Below are positions 16,635 through 23,179 of a stretch of DNA of 23,673 nt, one piece after another. The translations under genes were made by a program, and so were the position numbers. Source of the DNA: a virus. The notes beneath the pieces are model-generated. The model did not search any database, was not told the origin of the DNA, and was given only the letters and a program-made list of their open reading frames with translations. Location: the IMG/VR virus record IMGVR_UViG_3300021185_000505, positions 1 to 23,673 of that record, one strand, 5' to 3'. Each line of letters opens with the position of its first letter. Position 1 is the first letter of the stretch.

Positions 16635-17591
16635 ATGGCACAGCCATCCAACACTTTTGACAGCTATGATGCTGTCGGTATCCGGGAAGATCTTTCTGAC
16701 GTCATCTATGACGTGTCACCAGAAGAGACTCCTTTTTACACTGCTTGCGCGAAAGTAAAGGCAGCTAACACTTTGCACGAGTGGCAAACAGATGCACTTC
16801 GTTCTTCAGCAGCTAACGCTCACATTGAAGGCGATGCAACTACTGCTTCTGCGCGTACTGCGACTTCACGTCTCGGCAACTACACGCAAATCTTTAAGAA
16901 CGCGGTAGTAATTCCTGACACAGACGAAGGTCTGAAGAAGGCAGGTCGTGCAGCTGAAATCGCTTACCAAATGCTCAAGACTGCGAAAGAGCAGAAGCTT
17001 GACATTGAGAAGGCGCTTTTCGACAACAACGCACGAGCGGCTGGTAACAGCACTACAGCTCGTGAGCTTGCTGGCGCTCCTGCGTGGATGATCACTAACG
17101 TGAACTCACAATCAGGCAACTCTGGTGCTGACCCAACTGGTGACGGATCTGACGCACGTACAGATGACGGCACTCCAACTGCTTTCTCACAGGCTAAGTT
17201 TGACGATGTCATGCAGTCTATCTGGGAGCAGGGCGGAAATCCTGACACTTGCTACTTGTCAGCTTTCCAAATGAACGTAGCCCTCGGCTTTGCTGGTAAC
17301 AACAACCAGCGTTCTACCGTTAAGGCAGAAGACGAGCGCGTCATCAAGCACATGGATGTCTACGTTACTCCTTGGGGTACAGTAGAGTTTGTTCCTTCGC
17401 GTGAGAACCGTTCGCGTGATGTGTTCGTTATGCAGTCTGATATGTGGTGTGTTGGCGTATTGCGTCCAACTAAGAACATCGCTCTCGCCAAGACTGGAGA
17501 TGCGACTACACGTCAGGTGACAACTGAGCTTACTCTTGTTTGTAAGAACGAGAAGGCATCAGGTATCATTGCTGACAACACTACTTCGTAA
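16635..17591 (+). CDS. Major capsid protein, SU10-like (DUF5309) family
   Basis: This encodes 318 residues from ATG with AGAGGT upstream. The start MAQPSNTFDSYDAVGIREDLSDVIYDVSPEETPFY and the following 'TPF...HEWQTD' block match the SU10 major capsid group (HK97 fold). Later landmarks include VVIPDTDEGLKKAGRAAEIAYQ, CYLSAFQMNVALGF and PWGTVEFVPSRENRSRDVFVM. The coat shell is made from several hundred copies. Its codons lean towards a few preferred forms (ACT, GCT, AAC, CGT) more than in its neighbours, as expected for the most abundant virion protein. A strong terminator follows within 12 bases of the stop. Confidence 0.92.
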   Translation: MAQPSNTFDSYDAVGIREDLSDVIYDVSPEETPFYTACAKVKAANTLHEWQTDALRSSAANAHIEGDATTASARTATSRLGNYTQIFKNAVVIPDTDEGLKKAGRAAEIAYQMLKTAKEQKLDIEKALFDNNARAAGNSTTARELAGAPAWMITNVNSQSGNSGADPTGDGSDARTDDGTPTAFSQAKFDDVMQSIWEQGGNPDTCYLSAFQMNVALGFAGNNNQRSTVKAEDERVIKHMDVYVTPWGTVEFVPSRENRSRDVFVMQSDMWCVGVLRPTKNIALAKTGDATTRQVTTELTLVCKNEKASGIIADNTTS

Positions 17592-17601
17592 ATGAGTGGT
17601 T

Positions 17602-17625
17602 GGGGGCTTCGGCCCCCTTTTTTTT
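17602..17625 (+). terminator. Rho-independent terminator after the capsid gene
   Basis: GGGGGC (17602-17607), loop TTCG, GCCCCC (17612-17617), then eight T (17618-17625). This is a GC-rich stem with a UUCG tetraloop and a long U-tract. The T-run is directly followed by GGAGG, the ribosome site of the next gene. Some transcripts must pass it, or a promoter lies within it, since there is no room for a separate promoter downstream. Confidence 0.9.
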
Positions 17626-17634
17626 GGAGGTACT

Positions 17635-17814
17635 ATGTATAAAGTAGTAATTGGCACTTTGTTCATTGACGGCAAGAGGCACGTCCGGGGCGATATGGTT
17701 GATCTAACAGATAGCCAAGCTGTTCCACATGGAACAAATTTAGAATTTGTGCCGGCACCACCAAAACCAAAGCGCGCACCGCGCAAGAAGAAGGTAGAGA
17801 CTAGTGAAGACTAA
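17635..17814 (+). CDS. Small basic-tailed protein after the capsid gene
   Basis: This encodes 59 residues. I chose ATG 17635, five bases after GGAGG, rather than a codon at 17596, which would place the start upstream of the terminator. The first 45 residues alternate hydrophobic and polar (MYKVVIGTLFIDGKRHVRGDMVDL), suggesting a small beta barrel, and the end is Lys/Arg-rich (PPKPKRAPRKKKVE). It could bind DNA or the coat protein, like a head decoration or head-completion protein, but I do not recognise the family. It overlaps the next gene by 11 bases. Confidence 0.7.
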   Translation: MYKVVIGTLFIDGKRHVRGDMVDLTDSQAVPHGTNLEFVPAPPKPKRAPRKKKVETSED

Positions 17815-18091
17815 AGAGAAGTTTCACAACAATAACGACGGCACGTTTACAGTCGAAAAGCAGTTCGATAACACGCCATATCTTGAGCGCACGCAGATGC
17901 TTCGCTCTATGGGTGCAGGCAAGTTGCCTGAGTCTTGGTGTGTTGGATCGATTCCTATGCACTTACTGGCGCAGTGGATGAAAGAAGAAAAGGTAGCGTG
18001 GAACGATATTGATGGTCGGCGCAAGCTAATCATGCGCAAACTGAATGATCCTGATTTTAAAAAGTTGCGGATTGTTGAAGGGAAGATCTAA
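17804..18091 (+). CDS. Small unknown protein near capsid genes
   Basis: This encodes 95 residues from GTG inside the end of the preceding gene, with AAGGTAG upstream. It begins KFHNNNDGTFTVEKQFDNTPYLERTQMLRSMG and then has GAGKLPESWCVGSIPMHLLAQWMKE, and ends in a Lys-rich helix. 'Pesw.vgsiP' plus 'wlkE' and 'K-L-D---K-LR' is a pattern I have seen in small phage proteins beside SU10-type capsid genes, but I cannot give a family. There is no signal peptide and one Cys. Its TAATG end overlaps the start of the exported protein gene. Possibly a head-tail or completion factor. Confidence 0.7.
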   Translation: MKTKEKFHNNNDGTFTVEKQFDNTPYLERTQMLRSMGAGKLPESWCVGSIPMHLLAQWMKEEKVAWNDIDGRRKLIMRKLNDPDFKKLRIVEGKI

Positions 18092-18729
18092 TGCGTTGCG
18101 CCTTATTGTTATTGCTATTGGCATTACCTGTAGGCGCGCAAGAAATACGCATTGATCAAGACGGTCCAGACAATCTTCCAGAGTCGCCTGACAACAACTT
18201 GGAAGGTGATCTTTCACAGCAAAACTCCAATAATAACAATTCAACCACCACCTACAACGGCAACGCTCCAAGGTCTATGCCGACCAGCACTGCCGTAGCT
18301 CCTAGCCTAATAAGCACTGGCGTCCAATCATGCTTAAAAAGCACGTCTAATGGCGTGCAAGGGTTTAGCTTCGGACTATCTCGTGGCACTTATCAGCAAG
18401 ACCCTTTCTGTAATCGAAGAGCAAACGCTTTAGTTCTGAGCCAATTAGGACTAAAGATCAGTGCCGTATCCTTGATGTGCCAAGACCCAGATGTTTATAA
18501 GGCTATGATGGTATCGGGTAGTCCATGTCCACTAGTAGAACGTGGTAAAATTGTGGTTGGACGTCGGAGTTATTTAAAGCTTAAAGAAAATCCAGAGCTA
18601 CATATTCCGATGTATGCAGAAAACAAGGCATATTACAATGCCATTTTGGGCGTAGGGGAGGAGGTTGATGTCGAAGAAGTGGATACTGGCAATCTGTCTG
18701 ATCGCTTCCGCGCAAGCGAAATCGAATGA
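18091..18729 (+). CDS. Exported protein with Sec signal peptide, unknown
   Basis: This encodes 212 residues. Residues 1-16 (MRCALLLLLLALPVGA) are a typical signal peptide cut before QEIRI, with no lipobox cysteine at the site. An Asn/Ser-rich low-complexity segment (about 40-60) follows. The core (about residues 74-150) has four Cys (SCLKS, PFCNRR, LMCQDP, SPCPL), enough for two disulfides in the periplasm. I have the impression of similar proteins in marine phages (CNRRANA-LSQLG and CQDP---AMM--G-PCP) but no known function. ATG overlaps the previous stop, with GAAGGG upstream. Its last 62 bases overlap the next gene. An envelope or superinfection role, or a host-surface change during infection, is possible. 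Confidence 0.75.
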   Translation: MRCALLLLLLALPVGAQEIRIDQDGPDNLPESPDNNLEGDLSQQNSNNNNSTTTYNGNAPRSMPTSTAVAPSLISTGVQSCLKSTSNGVQGFSFGLSRGTYQQDPFCNRRANALVLSQLGLKISAVSLMCQDPDVYKAMMVSGSPCPLVERGKIVVGRRSYLKLKENPELHIPMYAENKAYYNAILGVGEEVDVEEVDTGNLSDRFRASEIE

Positions 18730-19525
18730 GCTAAGTTCACTCGTCGATGCAAGCACTGCGTTACGTCAAACTTTTGCAAACGGAATTATTGCGGTAGGCG
18801 GAATGATGGAGTCAGCTCCTAACGGAGGGATTCCTGGCAACGACATTCTTGCTAACAAAGACGCTTACATAACCGCACAAAAACAACTTGCTTACAACTC
18901 AGCTGTTCAAGCCATGCAGGCCGGATCGTTTACCAACATGGGCGCGCAAGATTTTTTTGAGCAGCAAGCCTCTGACCAAATGGACCAGTTAAACGACGCC
19001 GTAGACAACTACGTAGAAGCCGCCACCGCACTAATCGAGGTTGCAACGCTGTCAAACCTTGCAGAGCAAAACCAAGATAGCCCAGACGACTCTGGCGCGC
19101 TCGAAGTTCAGAACTACATCAATGACAACCAAGAATCCGTAGTCTTAACCGATGAGGAGGTTGAGTCATACAACCAATCAATGGATGACGTTGCATCAAT
19201 TGCACAACAAGCCGCTAGTTTTTTTGCAGTTGCAAGCGATGAAAACCTAATTGCTGAAGCCAATAGTGCCGCAGCAGAATATACGGCGAGCTATAGTGAT
19301 GCCGGTGACGCGTTTTTTAATAACGCAACTGGAATCGTCAGTGTGGATTTTGAGTCGTACAGCATGAGCGTAATGCTTGATGTAAATTCTTACTTTATGC
19401 AAGACGCTGAGATTATGTCCGTAGGTGCAGAATCAGTTTTCTACTATACAAGCCCCCAAGGTGGTTGTTGGTTTGCTCAAGACCAAGAGGTTTGTTTGTC
19501 GGAGTTAGGTGTTTATGGCCCTTGA
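18668..19525 (+). CDS. Second exported protein with signal peptide, unknown
   Basis: This encodes 285 residues. I chose ATG 18668 over the TTG at 18665 because AGGAGG lies just upstream. Residues 1-17 (MSKKWILAICLIASAQA) form a signal peptide cut after AQA. The mature part is acidic, Ala/Ser-rich and mostly helical (about 20-215), ending in a beta-like segment with two Cys (GGCWFAQDQEVC) that could pair. There is no membrane anchor after cleavage and no lipobox. The whole signal-peptide region is encoded over the 3' end of the preceding gene in another frame. The partner arrangement suggests the two exported proteins act together. I do not recognise the family; a spanin seems unlikely. Confidence 0.75.
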   Translation: MSKKWILAICLIASAQAKSNELSSLVDASTALRQTFANGIIAVGGMMESAPNGGIPGNDILANKDAYITAQKQLAYNSAVQAMQAGSFTNMGAQDFFEQQASDQMDQLNDAVDNYVEAATALIEVATLSNLAEQNQDSPDDSGALEVQNYINDNQESVVLTDEEVESYNQSMDDVASIAQQAASFFAVASDENLIAEANSAAAEYTASYSDAGDAFFNNATGIVSVDFESYSMSVMLDVNSYFMQDAEIMSVGAESVFYYTSPQGGCWFAQDQEVCLSELGVYGP

Positions 19526-20042
19526 AGACATAGAAGTTAATGTTGGCGGGACGCAGATTAAAGGCGTCTGGATCGCTATTTTGCTTACAGCGGCGTCAAC
19601 GATTGCTGGCGGAATTTACGCAAGCGCAGAATTCTTTGGCCGTCTTGACGCTCTAGAAGGCTCCGTAACGAAGGCTACGTCTGAGACTGCCGTTGTACAG
19701 GGTCGCTTTGAAGACTTGCGTGATTCGCAATCTGAGCGCTTGCAGGGCTATCAAGTAGCCATATCGAACATGGAACAACAGCTATCTGATAACAATATTT
19801 CAGAATTGCAAGGCAAGTTGGCCGAGCTAGGAACTAATTTAGAGGCTATAATGAAGGCACAGCAAGATCTGTTAGATTTGCGTGATCGGATAGCCGCTGT
19901 AGAGAAGTCAAATGCAGAGGCTGTACTTACGGTAAACAACCGGGTCCAGTCATTAGATAAAACAGAGCGCGTTTTAAGGCGCGTTGATACGGAGATCGAG
20001 AACTTGTGGCAGGCTCTCGATTCGTTGCCATTCAGTAGGTGA
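19515..20042 (+). CDS. Membrane-anchored coiled-coil protein, lysis cassette
   Basis: This encodes 175 residues. I favour ATG 19515, with a GTG at 19509 as the alternative; both follow GGAG at 19501. Residues about 17-37 (GVWIAILLTAASTIAGGIYAS) are a transmembrane helix, and residues 42-165 are a long charged coiled coil (heptad Leu/Ile: RLDALEGSV, MEQQLSDNNISELQGKLAEL, LLDLRDRIAAVE). A membrane anchor with a long coiled arm is the shape of spanin-like or holin-regulating proteins, but spanins usually have a proline-rich or signal/lipoprotein feature that is missing. It is placed before two more membrane proteins and the endolysin. Role in lysis inferred. Confidence 0.7.
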   Translation: MALEDIEVNVGGTQIKGVWIAILLTAASTIAGGIYASAEFFGRLDALEGSVTKATSETAVVQGRFEDLRDSQSERLQGYQVAISNMEQQLSDNNISELQGKLAELGTNLEAIMKAQQDLLDLRDRIAAVEKSNAEAVLTVNNRVQSLDKTERVLRRVDTEIENLWQALDSLPFSR

Positions 20043-20046
20043 GGCT

Positions 20047-20277
20047 ATGGACGTTGGAAGCGAAGCATTAATCAAGCTAGAGGCACACGAAAAAGAGTGC
20101 TTAGTGAGATATACAAATATTCAAAAGACGCTTGATGATCACCATGATCGCTTTGACAAGCTAGAAAACAAAGCCGAGTCTGGGTTTAAGCGCATTGAAA
20201 ATTTGTTAATGTACGGCGGCACTTTTGTTCTTACGGCCATTGGCGTTCTTATTACTTTGTTAGGGTTCATGCGTTGA
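20047..20277 (+). CDS. XhlA-like small coiled-coil/membrane protein
   Basis: This encodes 76 residues from ATG 20047, four bases after the previous stop. Residues 1-50 are a charged coiled coil (LEAHEKECLVRYTNIQKTLDD...KLENKAESGFKRI) and residues 54-74 a hydrophobic helix (LMYGGTFVLTAIGVLITLLGF). This order is that of XhlA-type proteins, which work with a holin at the membrane. It is coupled to the holin gene by a TTGA overlap and is mirror-like to the preceding protein (coil then anchor versus anchor then coil). Function in hole formation is inferred from family shape and position. Confidence 0.75.
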   Translation: MDVGSEALIKLEAHEKECLVRYTNIQKTLDDHHDRFDKLENKAESGFKRIENLLMYGGTFVLTAIGVLITLLGFMR

Positions 20278-20651
20278 TACTACAAGCCCTTATAGGACCA
20301 CTTACTGGACTTGTCGGCGACCACTTCAAGCGCAAGGCTGAAGAAAAGAAAGCCACTCACGAGCGAAAACTACAGGTTATTCAAAACGACGCCTCTTGGG
20401 AAAACAAGATGGCCGATGCAAGCAGTAATAGTTGGAAAGACGAATTTTGGACCCTTTGTCTAGCCGCGCCCATTTTTATGATTGGCTACGCCATAGCCAT
20501 GAATGATGTCGCCGTAATAGAGCGTGTAGACATGGCGTTCGCTGCACTCGACACCCTACCTGAGTGGTATCAATACCTGTTATTCTTGGCTGTTAGCGCT
20601 TCGTTTGGCATACGCGGAGCTGACAAATTGATGAACCTACGGAAAAAATGA
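20274..20651 (+). CDS. Holin, GTA-type 3TM family
   Basis: This encodes 125 residues from TTG overlapping the preceding stop (TTGA), with a weak ribosome site. An N-terminal segment (LQALIGPLTGLVGDHF) is followed by a charged linker (KRKAEEKKATHERK), the motif DASWENKMADASSNSWKDEFW, and two hydrophobic helices at about 58-76 (FWTLCLAAPIFMIGYAIAM) and 98-115. 'Gln/Glu-rich linker - SWKDEFWTL - two helices' is characteristic of the 3TM holins of phages and gene transfer agents, which open the inner membrane for the endolysin. It ends in an ATGA overlap with the endolysin gene. Confidence 0.8.
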   Translation: MILQALIGPLTGLVGDHFKRKAEEKKATHERKLQVIQNDASWENKMADASSNSWKDEFWTLCLAAPIFMIGYAIAMNDVAVIERVDMAFAALDTLPEWYQYLLFLAVSASFGIRGADKLMNLRKK

Positions 20652-21004
20652 TGCTAACTTACTTCAGAGTAGAAGAATTTAACTGCACACACACAAATGC
20701 TAACTCCATGGATGAGGCGTTTTTACATAAGCTAGATGAGCTACGAGAAAAATGCGGGTTTCCGTTTAAAATTACCTCTGGCTACAGAGATGCAAGCCAC
20801 CCCAGCGAGGTCGTTAAGGCCGCCCCAGGCACGGGAATGCACTGCCAGGGCCGCGCTGCCGACATAGCTGTATCGAATGGCGTTGAAAGAATGAACATTG
20901 TTCATGAAGCCTTGAAGATGGGCTTTTCTATCGGTGTCGCACGGACGTTTATACACGTCGACGATAGAACAACCACTCCCGTCTTATGGGCGTATAGTAG
21001 CTGA
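20648..21004 (+). CDS. Endolysin, peptidase M15 family
   Basis: This encodes 118 residues from ATG (ATGA overlap with the holin). SGYR (44-47), HxxGxAxD at H65-D72 and FIHVD (H103, D105) are the signature of zinc D-Ala-D-Ala peptidases (M15_3-like); H65, D72 and H103 should bind zinc. It would cut the cross-linking peptide of peptidoglycan. Length matches the small single-domain type, with no signal peptide, so it needs a holin to reach the wall. One odd feature is that it lacks a separate wall-binding domain, common for Gram-negative hosts. Well supported. Confidence 0.9.
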   Translation: MMLTYFRVEEFNCTHTNANSMDEAFLHKLDELREKCGFPFKITSGYRDASHPSEVVKAAPGTGMHCQGRAADIAVSNGVERMNIVHEALKMGFSIGVARTFIHVDDRTTTPVLWAYSS

Positions 21005-21018
21005 AACCCATATAACTA

Positions 21019-21054
21019 ATAACAAGGGTTGTTATATATAACATAGGCTGTTAT
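21019..21054. promoter_or_regulatory. Two tandem 17-bp palindromic operators
   Basis: ATAACAAGGGTTGTTAT (21019-21035) and ATAACATAGGCTGTTAT (21038-21054) share ATAAC-N7-GTTAT and are identical at 14 of 17 positions. They are separated by two bases, with centres 19 bases apart. A further half-site, ATAAC at 21012, precedes them. TATAAC (21037-21042) and TATTGT (21052-21057) are possible -10 boxes overlapping the sites; no good -35 is evident. Repeated dyads at a gene-block junction are typical of repressor binding; the likely binder is an HTH protein encoded nearby (see 22697). Confidence 0.7.
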
Positions 21055-21063
21055 TGTTTCTCC

Positions 21064-21079
21064 TGTGCAATGTCGCACA
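21064..21079. promoter_or_regulatory. Inverted repeat in the leader of the early block
   Basis: TGTGC (21064-21068) and GCACA (21075-21079) form a perfect 5-bp inverted repeat with a 6-base centre, ending just before the ribosome site AAGGGAG (21081-21087). It could be a leader hairpin or another operator. It is short, so chance is possible. Confidence 0.4.
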
Positions 21080-21094
21080 CAAGGGAGACTTACA

Positions 21095-21427
21095 ATGCTA
21101 AGAACAGTGGATGTAATGTATGACGCGGTTGACCTCTATGACCAAATAGATGGTGACCTGGATCGAATCGAAGAGTTTAGCCCTGAAGATCGCGGCTACT
21201 TAATTCTTGAGATAGAAAATCAAACCGGTGAAATACTTTCTGAGGCAATGTTACGTGCTAACAACCCAGAAGAGTTCATCGTAAACCTCTTTGCGCCAGA
21301 GCGCGCTTCTGACCCGTTCATCGACAATATGCGTGAGGCGCTATGGTATTACGCACGCCCGATTGTTGAGCAAAACCTCGAGCGTCAGTTTGACATCATC
21401 ATTAACGCACGCGCATACGGAGGCTAG
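21095..21427 (+). CDS. Unknown acidic early protein
   Basis: This encodes 110 residues. I chose ATG 21095 with AAGGGAG seven bases upstream over a codon at 21065, because the earlier start lies inside an inverted repeat and has no ribosome site. The protein is mostly helical and acidic (AVDLYDQIDGDLDRIEEFSPEDRGYLILEIENQ), with no motif I recognise, no Cys and no membrane segment. It is the first gene after the operators, so it belongs to the early block. It is followed by another unknown gene two bases later. Small acidic first genes in such operons often act on host proteins, but that is only context. Confidence 0.7.
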   Translation: MLRTVDVMYDAVDLYDQIDGDLDRIEEFSPEDRGYLILEIENQTGEILSEAMLRANNPEEFIVNLFAPERASDPFIDNMREALWYYARPIVEQNLERQFDIIINARAYGG

Positions 21428-21429
21428 AG

Positions 21430-21684
21430 ATGTCGGCTAATTACGAAGCAGTTATGTCTAAAGGGTGGAAAGAAATATCTTTAGTGTTGGCTAGGGAGTA
21501 CCGGCATGGTTTTGAGTGTGGTTATTACGGTCGTTACATGGAGCTAAAGCCACGCATGAGTGACGCCTACTCGCAAGGTTATGCGGCAGGTGATGAGCTG
21601 GCACGACAGGAGTATGCATTGAGTGCGGCTCCACAACAGGGTTACGAAGACGTGACCTACGAAGAAATGGCAAAGGGAGCTTAA
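21430..21684 (+). CDS. Unknown small early protein
   Basis: This encodes 84 residues from ATG with GGAGG (21419-21423) six bases upstream. It has several Tyr/Gly/Arg residues (EYRHGFECGYYGRYMEL, then SDAYSQGYAAGDELARQEY) and an acidic C-terminus. I do not recognise a family or motif. It is the second gene of the early block, placed directly before the recombination gene with two bases between stop and start, so it is probably in the same transcript. Confidence 0.7.
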   Translation: MSANYEAVMSKGWKEISLVLAREYRHGFECGYYGRYMELKPRMSDAYSQGYAAGDELARQEYALSAAPQQGYEDVTYEEMAKGA

Positions 21685-21686
21685 TT

Positions 21687-22424
21687 ATGGAAAACACCTT
21701 TAAATTCTTGTCGCAAGTAGACTGCGGCGAGTTTATCGAGAAGAAAGGAAACCTGTCTTACATTAGCTGGGCGTCTGCTTGGCAGAAGTTGTGTGAGCAT
21801 TGCCCTGACGCGACGTACGAGCATCATGATTGGATCACAACGCCAAACGGTGAGGTTATGGTGTTCTGCACTGTCACTGTCGGCGGCGTGTCTCACAAGG
21901 CTCATTTGCCGGTCTTGGACCATAAGAATAAGCCGATTCAAATTCCAAACGTGTTTCAACTAAACACATCAATGCAACGCTGTTTTGCAAAAGCTATCAG
22001 TATGCACGGATTGGGTTTGTACGTTTATCGCGGTGAGGATTTGCCGCCGGCTGAAGAGATCGATCACACAGCTATGTACGAGGAGTTCTTGCGTCAACAT
22101 GAAGAGAACAAGCATAACTGCGCCGTTTGGTATAGCCAGCTTAGTGAAGAGGAGATGAACGCCGTTAAAGAAGGATCTCCGAAAGGCAAGAAGACTGCAA
22201 CGCATCAGCTTACTCGTGATTTAGTAACGCAGATGCACGCTAACTTTGACGACTACGCTGAGAAGCTAACAGAGGCCGTTCACAATGGCGATGTGGTGTT
22301 TATCGAGCAGTTGCAGGGTGAGTTAGAGGACTATGAAAGGGCGTGCGTAAAAGATCGTCTTTCAAGCGAAGTAAAGTCGCAGTACAAGCAAGTAATGATT
22401 AACGCAAAAGCAAATAAGGAGTAA
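21687..22424 (+). CDS. Single-strand annealing protein, Sak3/DUF1071 family
   Basis: This encodes 245 residues from ATG with AAAGGGAG upstream. LSYISWASAW (residues 23-32) and the block MQRCFAKAISMHGLGLYVYRGEDLP (96-120) are the two hallmark regions of DUF1071 proteins, which include Sak3 of lactococcal phage p2, a recombination protein. It would bind single-stranded DNA and promote annealing in phage recombination and replication. Residues about 150-245 are a charged helical tail (LSEEEMNAVKEG, DDYAEKLTEAVHNGD), which may interact with the partner protein downstream. That partner gene starts four bases after this stop. Confidence 0.85.
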   Translation: MENTFKFLSQVDCGEFIEKKGNLSYISWASAWQKLCEHCPDATYEHHDWITTPNGEVMVFCTVTVGGVSHKAHLPVLDHKNKPIQIPNVFQLNTSMQRCFAKAISMHGLGLYVYRGEDLPPAEEIDHTAMYEEFLRQHEENKHNCAVWYSQLSEEEMNAVKEGSPKGKKTATHQLTRDLVTQMHANFDDYAEKLTEAVHNGDVVFIEQLQGELEDYERACVKDRLSSEVKSQYKQVMINAKANKE

Positions 22425-22428
22425 GACA

Positions 22429-22713
22429 ATGCCGTATGAAAACAAGCCGCGCGAGGGCGCACTGTTTAAAAACAAAGAGAAGGCCGCTGAGACCGATCCT
22501 GATTACAAGGGCAGTTATAAGCACGCAGATGGCACTGAGGATGGTCTTAATGTATGGATTAACACCAGCAAGAGCGGTGATAAGTACATGAAGATCAGTG
22601 GATGGAGTAGGGCCGAGGCAGCCGCAAAAGGAGTTCAACAAGCAAAACAAGCCTTAGCACCTCAACCTGAGCCGCAACCACAAGGATTTCCAGAAGATGA
22701 CATCCCATTTTAA
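22429..22713 (+). CDS. Small ssDNA-binding-like partner with SSB-type acidic tip
   Basis: This encodes 94 residues from ATG with AAGGAG overlapping the preceding stop. Residues 1-60 (REGALFKNKEKAAETDPDYKG, then VWINTSKSGDKYMKISGW) look like a small beta-barrel of the kind seen in phage proteins listed as DUF736-like. A Gln/Pro-rich linker follows, and the chain ends EDDIPF. That ending matches the acidic tip of bacterial SSB, which recruits repair and replication proteins. Directly after an annealing protein, the likely job is to coat single strands or hand them to it. No homology is proven; an OB-like fold is a guess. Confidence 0.75.
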   Translation: MPYENKPREGALFKNKEKAAETDPDYKGSYKHADGTEDGLNVWINTSKSGDKYMKISGWSRAEAAAKGVQQAKQALAPQPEPQPQGFPEDDIPF

Positions 22714-22915
22714 GGTAGGAGATCAGCTCACTGAGTTGCTTAAATCGTGTGGCGATCCAGCAGGTCAAGTAATGGCTGAAAAGATGGGCGTCACACCAAT
22801 GACCATTCACCGATGGAAAAAGTCTGAGGACATGAGGCTGGGTCGTATAGTCGAAATAGCCGAATATTTTGGCATGGACTTAGAAGAGTTTTTATCTTGG
22901 GAGGAAAAACTATGA
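22697..22915 (+). CDS. Cro/CI-type HTH transcription regulator
   Basis: This encodes 72 residues from ATG inside the end of the preceding gene (17-base overlap). Residues about 21-60 form a helix-turn-helix (AGQVMAEKMGVTPMTIHRWKKSE) followed by LGRIVEIAEYFGMDLEEFLS, the usual XRE layout. It is small, with no second domain, like Cro or an anti-repressor-type regulator. It is the best candidate in the window to bind the 21019-21054 dyads. The ribosome site is poor (AGAAG), so it may depend on translation of the upstream gene. Its stop overlaps the next start (ATGA). Confidence 0.8.
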   Translation: MTSHFKVGDQLTELLKSCGDPAGQVMAEKMGVTPMTIHRWKKSEDMRLGRIVEIAEYFGMDLEEFLSWEEKL

Positions 22916-23115
22916 GCCAGAAGAAGCGGTTGTTGTCATACCTTAATAGTGGCAAGAAGCTAACGCGATTGAATGCATGGGATGAGCTTGGGATTATAGA
23001 GACCCCGGCTCGTATCTGTGAGTTGCGTGCAGACGGCCACAAGATTCGATCTGAGCTGAAAACCGTAATGAACAGGTACGGTGACGCAGTAACGATTGCA
23101 GAGTGGTCTATCTAA
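22912..23115 (+). CDS. Small HTH protein (HTH_39-like)
   Basis: This encodes 67 residues. I chose ATG 22912 (ATGA overlap, GGGAGG upstream) over a codon at 22897 that lies inside the preceding gene. SGKKLTRLNAWDELGIIETPARICELRADGHKIRSEL has the pattern LT-L-AW-ELGI--- ARI-ELR--GH-I, characteristic of winged-helix proteins grouped as HTH_39 and common in phages. It may bind DNA to control early genes or replication. It is the last gene before the non-coding region at 23116. Confidence 0.8.
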   Translation: MSQKKRLLSYLNSGKKLTRLNAWDELGIIETPARICELRADGHKIRSELKTVMNRYGDAVTIAEWSI

Positions 23116-23142
23116 AAGTAAAAAGCCCCTCGATTGAGGGGC
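23115..23142 (-). terminator. Leftward Rho-independent terminator
   Basis: The stem GCCCCTC/GAGGGGC (23125-23131 and 23136-23142) has a 4-base loop. On the + strand it is followed by CAAAGG, so it is a poor + terminator. Read on the - strand it is followed by TTTTTACTTTTA, a proper U-tract. It may end transcripts coming leftward from the non-coding region, and may also shield against convergent reading. Confidence 0.65.
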
Positions 23143-23151
23143 CAAAGGGAG

Positions 23152-23179
23152 TCACTTGAACCGTGGCGGTTTTAAGTGA
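23152..23179. repeat. Stem-loop with two-part stem
   Basis: TCACTT (23152-23157) pairs with AAGTGA (23174-23179), and AACCG (23159-23163) with CGGTT (23167-23171), around a TGG loop. An unpaired G and TT separate the two stems. There is no U-tract. It could be an RNA element or protein site. Confidence 0.6.

Noticed and set aside
18668-19525. Spanin call for the exported protein
   Set aside because: No lipobox, no membrane helix after the signal peptide, and it is far longer than usual o- or i-spanins.
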